From contig JAFVZE010000275.1 in assembly GCA_017508315.1 (NCBI GenBank), forward strand, positions 1 through 18,713: a DNA stretch of 18,713 nucleotides, given 5' to 3'. The notes beneath the pieces are model-generated. The model did no database searches and was not told where the DNA came from. It was given only the letters and a program-made list of their open reading frames with translations. Shown here piece after piece: positions 8,082-14,504 of this stretch. Each line of letters opens with the position of its first letter. Within the stretch, counting starts at the first letter, position 1. Origin of the DNA: Kiritimatiellia bacterium. Lineage in GTDB: Bacteria; Verrucomicrobiota; Kiritimatiellia; RFP12; UBA1067. A program made the position numbers and the translations under genes.

Positions 8082-8963
8082 ATGTCCGGCCGGGCGAAAG
8101 CAATCGCAAGCATAACCGCCAGCGCATTCGGCTTTGCGCTGATGGCGATGTTCGTCAGACTGTGCGACGACTGCGGCGCTCCCGTGTCAAGTTTCCAGAA
8201 AAGCTTCTTCCGCAACGCGATAGCGCTCATTGTCGCCGCGACGGTATTCTGCCGCGAAACCGTCGCTCGCGAAAGACGCGTTCCGTCGCTCTCCCCGAAA
8301 GCGGCGGCGGTTCTGGCGCTGCGCTCGCTCGCGGGCACGGTCGGAATTTTCGCCAATTTCTACGCCCTCGGGAAAATCCCCATTTCCGACGCCCAGACGC
8401 TGAACAAGACCGCGCCTTTCTTCACGGTGCTTTTCGCGCGGCTCTTTCTCGGGGAAAAAATGACGTGCCGGCAGATGACGGCGCTGCTGGCGGCGTTCGC
8501 CGGGGTCCTGCTCGTGGCCAAGCCGGGTTTCGCCGGAACGGATCTGTTCGCGGTGTCGGCCGGTCTTCTCGGCGGGGTCGCCGCCGGCGCGGCTTACGCC
8601 TGTCTGCGCAAGCTCGGAGTCTACGGTGTCGACGGGGCGTTCATCGTGCTTTTTTTCAGCGCGTTCTCCTGCCTCGCTTCGATACCTTTCATGATGTTCG
8701 GCTATACGCCGATGAGCGCGGCGCAGATTCTCATTCTCGTCGGTGCCGGTGCCGGCGCTGCGCTCGGGCAGTTCGGTATAACCGCCGCCTACCGCTATGC
8801 AGCGCCCGGCTCCATCGCCGCTTTCGATTACATGAACATCGTCTTCACCGCCGCGCTCGGATTCCTGCTCTTCGGGCAGATCCCCGACGTGTGGTCGGTT
8901 ACGGGTTTCGCCGCGATCGTCTGCGCGGCGCTGACGATGGGAAAAGACAGGAGGCATAAATGA
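8082..8963 (+). CDS. EamA-family (DMT superfamily) membrane transporter
   Basis: A 293-residue integral membrane protein with about ten hydrophobic helices in two EamA-type halves. The first half contains RSLAGTVGIFANFYAL, followed by ISDAQTLNKTAPFFTVLFARLFLGEK, the characteristic end of an EamA repeat. The second half ends with AFDYMNIVFTAALGFLLFGQ, the matching signature. Family members export metabolites, amino acids or nucleosides; the substrate here cannot be predicted. ATG at 8082 lies six bases after the previous stop with a GCGAGG site upstream. The stop overlaps the start of rdgB by four bases (ATGA), implying translational coupling. Confidence 0.9.
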   Translation: MSGRAKAIASITASAFGFALMAMFVRLCDDCGAPVSSFQKSFFRNAIALIVAATVFCRETVARERRVPSLSPKAAAVLALRSLAGTVGIFANFYALGKIPISDAQTLNKTAPFFTVLFARLFLGEKMTCRQMTALLAAFAGVLLVAKPGFAGTDLFAVSAGLLGGVAAGAAYACLRKLGVYGVDGAFIVLFFSAFSCLASIPFMMFGYTPMSAAQILILVGAGAGAALGQFGITAAYRYAAPGSIAAFDYMNIVFTAALGFLLFGQIPDVWSVTGFAAIVCAALTMGKDRRHK

Positions 8964-9532
8964 AACTGTACGTCGCGACCGGCAACGCCCACAAGATACG
9001 GGAGATATCCGAGATCCTGCCGGATTTCGAGGTGGTGGCGGAGAACCCCGGCGATGTCGAGGAGAACGCTCCGGACTTCACCGGCAACGCGTTCATCAAG
9101 GTGAGGGCCGTCGCATCGCGCCATCCGGGATGCTGGTGCATGGCCGACGATTCCGGGCTCGAAGTCTCTGCGCTCGGCGGAGAGCCGGGGGTGCGCAGCG
9201 CACGCTACGCCGGAGAGCCGGGCGATACCGCGGCGAACAACCGTCTGCTGCTTGAAAAACTCGACGGCGTTTCCGAACGCGGCGCGAGATTCGTCTGCGC
9301 GATCGCGCTGGTATCCCCGGACGGAAAGGAGTTCTCGGTATCGGGCGAGTGTCCGGGGCGGATCGTCTCGGAACTCACCGGCTCGCGGGGATTCGGCTAC
9401 GATCCGCTCTTCGTCCCCGACGGCCGAGAACGGACTTTTGCGGAACTCTCCGCCGGAGAGAAAAACGCCGTCTCGCACCGCGGCCGCGCATTGGCGGCGA
9501 TGCGGAAACTTCTTGGGGAATGCGCCGGATGA
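8960..9532 (+). CDS. rdgB: dITP/XTP pyrophosphatase (non-canonical purine NTP pyrophosphatase, Ham1 family)
   Basis: A 190-residue cytosolic house-cleaning enzyme that hydrolyses dITP, ITP and XTP to monophosphates and pyrophosphate, preventing deaminated purines from entering DNA and RNA. All family signatures are present: TGNAHK (7-12) for phosphate and base binding, ADDSGLEV (62-69) with the catalytic and Mg-binding acids, GFGYDPLF (144-151) and SHRGRAL (172-178). Length is normal (about 190-200). A strong GGAGG site precedes the ATG, which overlaps the EamA gene stop. Its own stop overlaps the start of the sugar transferase in the same way. Confidence 0.95.
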   Translation: MKLYVATGNAHKIREISEILPDFEVVAENPGDVEENAPDFTGNAFIKVRAVASRHPGCWCMADDSGLEVSALGGEPGVRSARYAGEPGDTAANNRLLLEKLDGVSERGARFVCAIALVSPDGKEFSVSGECPGRIVSELTGSRGFGYDPLFVPDGRERTFAELSAGEKNAVSHRGRALAAMRKLLGECAG

Positions 9533-10104
9533 AAAGAGCGTTCGATCTTATATCGACGATCGCCGCCGCGCCGATAGCGCTGCCGCTCGTCGCGTTGACG
9601 GCGCTCGTTTCGCTGATCGCGCAGGGACGGCCGGTTTTCTTCTCGCAGGTGCGCGCGGGTAAAGGCGGCAAAGCCTTCACGATGTACAAGTTCCGCACCA
9701 TGCGCCCCGGCGAGGGCGGCGACGCCGAGCGGCTTACGGGCTTCGGCCGGTGGCTGCGCTCGACTTCGCTCGATGAATTGCCGGAACTCTGGAACGTCGT
9801 GAAAGGCGAAATGTCGCTCGTGGGGCCGCGTCCGCTGCCGGTCAGATATCTGCCGCGCTATTCGCCGCGGCAGATGCGGCGGCACGATGTCCTTCCCGGC
9901 ATAACCGGCTGGGCGCAGGTCAACGGACGCAACTCGCTCGACTGGGACGAGAAATTCCGGCTGGACGTCGAATATGTCGAGAACCGGTCATTCGCGCTCG
10001 ACCTGAAGATCCTCTTCATGACGCTCGCGCAGGTGTTCCGGCGCAGCGGCATCTCCCACGCGGGATCGGAGACGATGGAAGAGTTCACCGGCGGGAAAGG
10101 ATAA
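9529..10104 (+). CDS. PglC/WcaJ-type initiating sugar-phosphate transferase
   Basis: A 191-residue monotopic phosphoglycosyl transferase that moves a sugar phosphate from a UDP-sugar onto undecaprenyl phosphate, the first step in capsule, exopolysaccharide or glycan assembly. The ATG at 9529 overlaps the rdgB stop by four bases and has GGGGA upstream; an ATG nine bases earlier is possible, while the long upstream extension of this frame is only the rdgB shadow. It has a re-entrant hydrophobic N-terminus (RAFDLISTIAAAPIALPLV), KFRTM (54-58), the catalytic Asp-Glu in DELPELWN (82-89), GPRPL (99-103) and PGITGWAQVNGRN (123-135). Size matches minimal PglC-like enzymes, without the extra four-helix domain of WcaJ. 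No other glycan genes lie beside it; the sugar specificity is unknown. Confidence 0.92.
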   Translation: MKRAFDLISTIAAAPIALPLVALTALVSLIAQGRPVFFSQVRAGKGGKAFTMYKFRTMRPGEGGDAERLTGFGRWLRSTSLDELPELWNVVKGEMSLVGPRPLPVRYLPRYSPRQMRRHDVLPGITGWAQVNGRNSLDWDEKFRLDVEYVENRSFALDLKILFMTLAQVFRRSGISHAGSETMEEFTGGKG

Positions 10105-10105
10105 C

Positions 10106-10672
10106 TCACGCGATGGCGGCGGAAGTCGCCTCCATGAGTCTGGCGAGTTCCGGATCCTTCCGCTCGAGCTCTTCGCGCGAAAGTCCTTCCATTTCGTGCG
10201 GAAAGACGATCCAGTCGCCGGAGCACGACTTGACGAAATAATCCGGCTTGAGCAAGGTCTTGTTGCTGTCCGGCTTCCAGTAGACGGTGGCCATGCGCAT
10301 CCGCGCCCCGGCCGCCTCTATGCGCTTCCTGACCGCCGCCGCGGTCTTGCCGGTGTCGAACACATCGTCCACCACCAGAATGCGCTCGCCCGCGCCGATG
10401 CCGCCGAACGCCTCCTCGCAGCATTCGAAGCACACGTCGCCTTCGTTCTCGCCGATCCCGCTGTAGCTCGAACATTTGACGGCGATATGGCGCACATCCC
10501 AGCCGACGACCTTCATGAACTCGTGGATTCCCACCCCGACCGGGGCGCCGCCGCGCCAAAGCGCCACGAGCAGATCCGGTTTCCAGCCGCTTTTCACGAT
10601 CTGCGAGGCGAGACTCCAGACGTCCGAAAGAAATTCATTTGCCGAAAGATAGCGCTTACCGGCCGTTTCCAC
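10106..10672 (-). CDS. phosphoribosyltransferase, hypoxanthine/xanthine type
   Basis: A 188-residue type I phosphoribosyltransferase. The PRPP-binding motif ILVVDDVFDTGKTAAAV (98-114) is intact, and an early LLVALWRGGAPVGVGI loop (34-49) fits the PRTase pyrophosphate loop. Such enzymes salvage purine bases with PRPP; the short hood and WKPDSNKTLLKPDYFVK ... WIVFPHE segment resemble xanthine/guanine-type enzymes, so purine salvage is likely but the base is uncertain. The start is GTG at 10672 with GGGAGGG six to seven bases upstream, and the gene overlaps the preceding metallophosphoesterase by 17 bases. Its stop lies one base from the stop of the converging sugar-transferase gene, leaving no room for a terminator. 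Confidence 0.85.
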   Translation of the reverse strand: METAGKRYLSANEFLSDVWSLASQIVKSGWKPDLLVALWRGGAPVGVGIHEFMKVVGWDVRHIAVKCSSYSGIGENEGDVCFECCEEAFGGIGAGERILVVDDVFDTGKTAAAVRKRIEAAGARMRMATVYWKPDSNKTLLKPDYFVKSCSGDWIVFPHEMEGLSREELERKDPELARLMEATSAAIA

Positions 10673-11771
10673 GGCTGCCCTCCCTGTGTTTGACCAAGCG
10701 GAAAACCGCGATTTCGGACGGATTGAAAAACCGTATGGGAAAACCGGCCCACTGCCCGACGCCCGGAGAAACGTAAAGGACGGAATCGCCGTAGCGGTAG
10801 ATGCCGCGGGAATAGCCGGAATTGTGCTTTGAGACGAGCTGCCTGATTATCGGAGCGACGCCGCCATGCGTGTGGCCGGAAAGCTGCAGATCGACTCCGA
10901 CCTCCTTTATATTCGCCGTAGCCTCTTTCGGCTGGTGCTGCAGCAGAATGCGGAACTCGCCGTTGGTGGCGGCGGCGAACGCCTGCCGGACGTCCGGAAC
11001 TTTACCTCCGCGTCCGGCCGCGGAGAAATCGCCGACGCCCCCGACCGCCAGCCCCGGCCGCGGAAACACGCACTCGTTCTCCAGAAAGCGCATCCCGTTC
11101 CCGCGGTACCACGACTCCCACTTTTTGCCGTCACGGTAGTATTCGTGGTTTCCGGTCACATAATAGACCCCGTCGCGCGCGCGCAGATCTTTAAGCGGCA
11201 TCATATCTTCGCCGCGGTCGGCGACATGGCCGTCGACATAATCCCCGGTAAGGCAGATTATGTCCGCGCCGGTCGAATTGACTTTTTCCACCACCGCTTC
11301 CGTACGCCATTTCCTCGCCGCGCTGGAACAGTGGAGATCGGAAACGTGCGCGATGCGGTAGCCGGAAAGCGGATCCGGCAGATCTCTCACCTCAAGCTCG
11401 TACTCGTTCACCTCCGGAAGTTTCACGCCGTTCCAGACCCCCGTCGCCGCGACCGTCCACGCGGCAAGCGGCAATATCCATCCCTTGCCGCGGAAGCGGG
11501 GAAGAAAAACGAGCGAGAGCAGAAACAGGACGACCGCTCCCGAATAAGCGACATCCCAGAAATATATCAGCAGCGCGGGAAATTCGGGATAGAACGCGTT
11601 TCCTCCGAGATGCCGGAAGCAGAAAAACTTGGAAAAGGCAAAAAGCAGCCACGACAGCCACAGGACTTTCGCCGTCGGGCGGAAACGGCACCGGAAAACG
11701 AATGTCAGCGCGGCAAGCGCGAAAACCGCGAACGGAGCATAGACGAAGATGTCGCTGAAACTGTATTTCAT
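10656..11771 (-). CDS. membrane-anchored calcineurin-like metallophosphoesterase (YkuE/YaeI type)
   Basis: A 371-residue protein with about four N-terminal membrane helices (8-27, 36-52, 65-91, 98-114) followed by a metallophosphoesterase domain. The metal-binding motifs are complete: DLH (145-147), GDYVD (176-180), GNHE (207-210), His279 in LLQHQP and GHTHGG (299-304). Relatives (YkuE, YaeI, LpxG-like) act on phospholipids or lipid-A precursors at the membrane; the exact substrate here is not known. The ATG at 11771 overlaps the rsgA stop by four bases (ATGA). No distinct ribosome-binding site, consistent with coupling. The combination of several helices and a catalytic domain suggests action on a membrane substrate. 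Confidence 0.88.
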   Translation of the reverse strand: MKYSFSDIFVYAPFAVFALAALTFVFRCRFRPTAKVLWLSWLLFAFSKFFCFRHLGGNAFYPEFPALLIYFWDVAYSGAVVLFLLSLVFLPRFRGKGWILPLAAWTVAATGVWNGVKLPEVNEYELEVRDLPDPLSGYRIAHVSDLHCSSAARKWRTEAVVEKVNSTGADIICLTGDYVDGHVADRGEDMMPLKDLRARDGVYYVTGNHEYYRDGKKWESWYRGNGMRFLENECVFPRPGLAVGGVGDFSAAGRGGKVPDVRQAFAAATNGEFRILLQHQPKEATANIKEVGVDLQLSGHTHGGVAPIIRQLVSKHNSGYSRGIYRYGDSVLYVSPGVGQWAGFPIRFFNPSEIAVFRLVKHREGSRGNGR

Positions 11772-12649
11772 TTTCTGTAGCGGTGCGAAGATTCGCCCTT
11801 CATATGCATGTCATCGACTTCGCCGACCATGCCGATCTCGCGGATGCCGGGGGTGTCGACGACCATCGCGCCGCACGGCAGCATCACGAGTTCGCGGCTG
11901 GTCGTGGTATGGCGCCCCTTGCCGCTCCACTCCTGAATCTCCCGCGTCGCCTGCCATTCCTCGCCGGCGAGCGTATTCAGAAGCGTCGACTTGCCGACGC
12001 CGGAACTGCCGATGAAGGCGAGCGTGCGGCCTTCCCTGACATATTCGGCGACCTCATCCATCCCCTCTCCGGTATGCGCGGAAATCTTCAGTAGCTTCGC
12101 GCGGCCGCCGATCGTCCCGACAAGCTCATCGATGAACTCTTCGTCGCCCTCCTCCTTCAGATCCATCTTGGTGAGGACCACGACCGCTTCGGCCTCGCCC
12201 ATATCCTCCGCGAGCGCGAGATAACGGTCGATGCGGGCGGTGGAAAAATCCTCGTTCAGCGACATCATTATGAAAAGCGTGTCGAAATTGACGGCGAGCG
12301 TCTGCGACTTCCGCCTCGCCGTCGGATCCTTCCGCTCGAAATGCGAGAAACGCGGAAGAACCCCCGCGATCATCGACTCGCCCTGACGGTTGTAGCGGAA
12401 TCTGACGAAATCGCCGGTGATCGGCTTGAGCGCCTCCCGCCCGATTTCGCCGCGGCCGACTTTCCTCACGCCGCCTTTTTCCCTGACGGTTTCGATCCGT
12501 TTGGCGAACGCGCTTTTCTTCTTCCGGGCGATGATCTCGCCGCCGGTTTCGTTGCAGACAAGGTGATAGTAGTCGCCGTGCGCGCTCACCACCCGGCCGA
12601 TGCCGGGCTCGGGAACTCCGCGCCAACCAAACTTTTCGATTCTCGTCAT
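11768..12649 (-). CDS. rsgA: ribosome small-subunit-dependent GTPase RsgA, lacking the zinc-binding C-terminal domain
   Basis: A circularly permuted GTPase (293 residues from ATG at 12649) that helps late maturation of the 30S subunit. An OB-fold region (about 15-105, GRVVSAHGDYYHLV ... GDFVRF ... VLPRFSHFERK) is followed by motifs in permuted order: G4 TKMD (160-163), G5 SAHTGEG (190-196), G1 GSSGVGKST (214-222), the RsgA-specific HTTT switch (247-250) and G3 DTPG (265-268). Only 25 residues follow G3. Family members carry about 60-80 more, including a zinc site of three Cys and one His; none of this is present, and the stop overlaps the next gene, so no frameshifted remainder fits. ATG at 12649 overlaps the preceding stop (ATGA); the longer upstream frame is a shadow. 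Confidence 0.9.
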   Translation of the reverse strand: MTRIEKFGWRGVPEPGIGRVVSAHGDYYHLVCNETGGEIIARKKKSAFAKRIETVREKGGVRKVGRGEIGREALKPITGDFVRFRYNRQGESMIAGVLPRFSHFERKDPTARRKSQTLAVNFDTLFIMMSLNEDFSTARIDRYLALAEDMGEAEAVVVLTKMDLKEEGDEEFIDELVGTIGGRAKLLKISAHTGEGMDEVAEYVREGRTLAFIGSSGVGKSTLLNTLAGEEWQATREIQEWSGKGRHTTTSRELVMLPCGAMVVDTPGIREIGMVGEVDDMHMKGESSHRYRK

Positions 12650-13005
12650 GCCCGGTACGGTCCCAAAAAAGCCTCCTCGAAATCGTATCCGCCGCAGAAA
12701 TCCTCCTGCTGGTCTTCGTCGTCCTTGCGCACCCGGTTGAACTCCACAAGGTTGAACATCATCTCGCCGATATCTTCCGTGGAGGCAAGCCCCCATTCGC
12801 GGAGAACGGTGTAGGCCATCGGTCCGTACTGGTCGAGAGCGCGCTCCTTGAACTCGTCCATGATGTCACAGGAAGACATATGGCCGCGCTCGCGTCCCAG
12901 AAAATGCACACAGTCCATGAGCAGCGCGTACGATCTCGCGTCATAACGCGGATCCTTCGCCGTGATGTCGGCGAAAGAGTCCGCGTCGAAATTGATTTCA
13001 TCCAT
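12646..13005 (-). CDS. Minf_1886-family conserved protein (PVC-restricted)
   Basis: A small acidic protein of 119 residues matching the Minf_1886 family (the conserved Planctomycetes-Verrucomicrobia family, TIGR04138 as I recall). The diagnostic core is present: YALLMDCVHFLGRERG, then CDIMDEFKERALDQYGPMAYTVLREWGLASTEDIGEMMFNLVE (in two halves around residues 48-88), then DFCGGYDFEEAFLG near the end. Function is unknown; there are no catalytic motifs, membrane segments or signal peptide, so it is cytosolic. ATG at 13005 has AGGA upstream and lies 19 bases after the tagaturonate reductase stop; its stop overlaps rsgA by four bases. The gene is a useful lineage marker. Confidence 0.88.
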   Translation of the reverse strand: MDEINFDADSFADITAKDPRYDARSYALLMDCVHFLGRERGHMSSCDIMDEFKERALDQYGPMAYTVLREWGLASTEDIGEMMFNLVEFNRVRKDDEDQQEDFCGGYDFEEAFLGPYRA

Positions 13006-13024
13006 TTTCCCGTCCTGCGGAATC

Positions 13025-14170
13025 TCAGTTGGAAACCGAATCGTAGTGGCGGGCCATCGCTTCGTAGCCCTGCATCATGTTTTCGGGCAGTTTGCCGAAT
13101 TTCGCCGCGTAGTCGCAGACGACCGGCAGACAGCGCGTCTTCCACTTGGCGACCGTGTTGAGCGCGATCGACTTGAGCTGGTGGTGCGCGAAAGGATTGG
13201 CGAAACGCTCGAGGACGGACTCGGCGTATTCGGTCTTCTCGTCGTCGGGAAGATTCACCGTCGGGAAGATCTCTTCGAAAATGACCTTGCGCACGAAGGC
13301 GTTGAACTCTTTGTCCCCGATGCACTGCGCAACCTCGGTGAAGCCCTTCTCGAGTCCGAGATAAACGATGGTGGTGTGCGTCGCGTTGAGGAAACGCACT
13401 TTGCGCGTGCGGTACGGCTGCATGTCGGGAGTGTAGACGACGTTGACGCCGGCGGCCTGAAGCGGCAGTTCCTTCTCAAGGTCGAAACCCGCGGGGGTTT
13501 CGATGACGAAGAAATGGAAAGGTTCGCCGCAGACGAGCGCCTCGTCACGCTCGCCGAGCTGCGCGGCGTAGCGTTCGGCCGATTCCGGATCGGGACGTCC
13601 GGCGACGATCCGGTCGACGAGCGTAGAGCAGAAAACGCAATCCTTCTCCACATACCGCGCAAGCGCCTCGTCGCTCCAGTCGGCGGCGTACTTGAGGACG
13701 CACTCTTTGAGTTTGTCGCCGTTGTGCTCGATAAGTTCGCACGGGATGAAGACGAGCCCCGGCAGGCCTGCGGCAAGGCGCGCCTTCAGGAACTTCGCCA
13801 CTTTGGCCGGAAAAGTGTTTTCGCCGGCGACATACTGGATCCCCGCTTCGGTGGTGTTGGAAAAGACGAACCGCAGATCCGCCTCGGTCGCGTACTTCTC
13901 GGTGTTCGTCCAGAGGTCCACGCCCTTGACGCATTCGATCGTTTCGATTTCCTCGACGGTATTGCCGCCGATGACGCCGCGCAGACAGGTATGGTACTTG
14001 CCGCCGCGATCGTTGAGAATTTTCGAAGGGACGCTGAGCTCGTCACCGATAGGCTGGATAATCTGCACCGCGCCGTCGAAACCGGCCTTGTCGTTCATCT
14101 TCTGAACCATCCAATCGATGAAGCAACGCAGAAAGTTGCCTTCTCCGAACTGCAAAACTTTCGTTTTCAT
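13025..14170 (-). CDS. uxaB: tagaturonate reductase (altronate oxidoreductase), C-terminally short
   Basis: A 381-residue member of the polyol-specific long-chain dehydrogenase family that reduces tagaturonate to altronate with NADH in galacturonate (pectin) breakdown. UxaB-specific signatures: QFGEGNFLRCFIDW (7-20), FSNTTEAG (103-110), CELIEHNG (144-151), FCSTLVDRIV (180-189) and the catalytic KxxxxNxxH motif KVRFLNATH (257-265). ATG at 14170 is chosen because GGAAAG precedes it and because the earlier in-frame ATG at 14254 lies inside the promoter. E. coli UxaB has 483 residues; about 90 residues after the LPEN segment are missing here, and the next gene begins 19 bases on. A different hexuronate or hexitol substrate is possible. 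It leads a five-gene operon. Confidence 0.87.
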   Translation of the reverse strand: MKTKVLQFGEGNFLRCFIDWMVQKMNDKAGFDGAVQIIQPIGDELSVPSKILNDRGGKYHTCLRGVIGGNTVEEIETIECVKGVDLWTNTEKYATEADLRFVFSNTTEAGIQYVAGENTFPAKVAKFLKARLAAGLPGLVFIPCELIEHNGDKLKECVLKYAADWSDEALARYVEKDCVFCSTLVDRIVAGRPDPESAERYAAQLGERDEALVCGEPFHFFVIETPAGFDLEKELPLQAAGVNVVYTPDMQPYRTRKVRFLNATHTTIVYLGLEKGFTEVAQCIGDKEFNAFVRKVIFEEIFPTVNLPDDEKTEYAESVLERFANPFAHHQLKSIALNTVAKWKTRCLPVVCDYAAKFGKLPENMMQGYEAMARHYDSVSN

Positions 14171-14254
14171 TTTTATCTTTCCTTTCGTATGAGTTCTTTG
14201 GTCTTCAAAATCTTTCCATCCCGCAACGAGGAATGGGCATTTTTCGAGTTTCAT

Positions 14255-14284
14255 ATGGTATCACAAACTGGCTTGCTGCGTCAA
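14255..14284 (-). promoter_or_regulatory. sigma70-type promoter of the uxaB operon
   Basis: On the minus strand: -35 TTGACG (14284-14279), an 18-base spacer ending in TGTGA, and -10 TACCAT (14260-14255). Five of six bases match the -35 consensus and four of six the -10. Transcription should start near 14248, giving a leader of about 78 bases before the ATG at 14170. The in-frame ATG at 14254 would overlap the -10 box, which argues against it as a start. Confidence 0.65.
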
Positions 14285-14393
14285 TCCCCAAAACTCATTA
14301 TTTACGCCAAACTCCCGCCTTTATCAAAATTTTCCCACACTATACCTGAACTTACATTGAATTGTCGGCAAAGCGCCAAAACGAGAAACTTCA

Positions 14394-14504
14394 TTACGGC
14401 GTTACGATACTGAAGAGACCGCTTTCGACGCTCTCGCAATTGAATAGGCGGGGGCGCATCTTGCAACTCCAGTCAGGGGACATATGACCAATCTCCTCCA
14501 CCAT
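14394..14504 (-). CDS. possible small protein, 36 residues (weak)
   Basis: A short frame from ATG at 14504 to TAA at 14394-14396; a second ATG at 14483 has a strong GGAGGAG eight bases upstream and would give 29 residues (starting MSPDWSCKMRPRL). It overlaps, in another frame, the tail of the larger unknown gene. Composition is unremarkable and no family is recognised. Interest lies in its position: the left end of the candidate mobile element falls just five bases upstream of the first ATG. It is the only gene-like object in the otherwise empty, rather AT-rich stretch 14285-14401. Confidence 0.2.
   Translation of the reverse strand: MVEEIGHMSPDWSCKMRPRLFNCESVESGLFSIVTP

Noticed and set aside
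14171..14254. Longer start for tagaturonate reductase at 14254
   Set aside because: That ATG overlaps the predicted -10 box and lacks a ribosome-binding site; the extra residues have no counterpart in the family.
12962..14413. 483-codon plus-strand open frame
   Set aside because: Antisense to tagaturonate reductase, which has clear catalytic motifs on the other strand.
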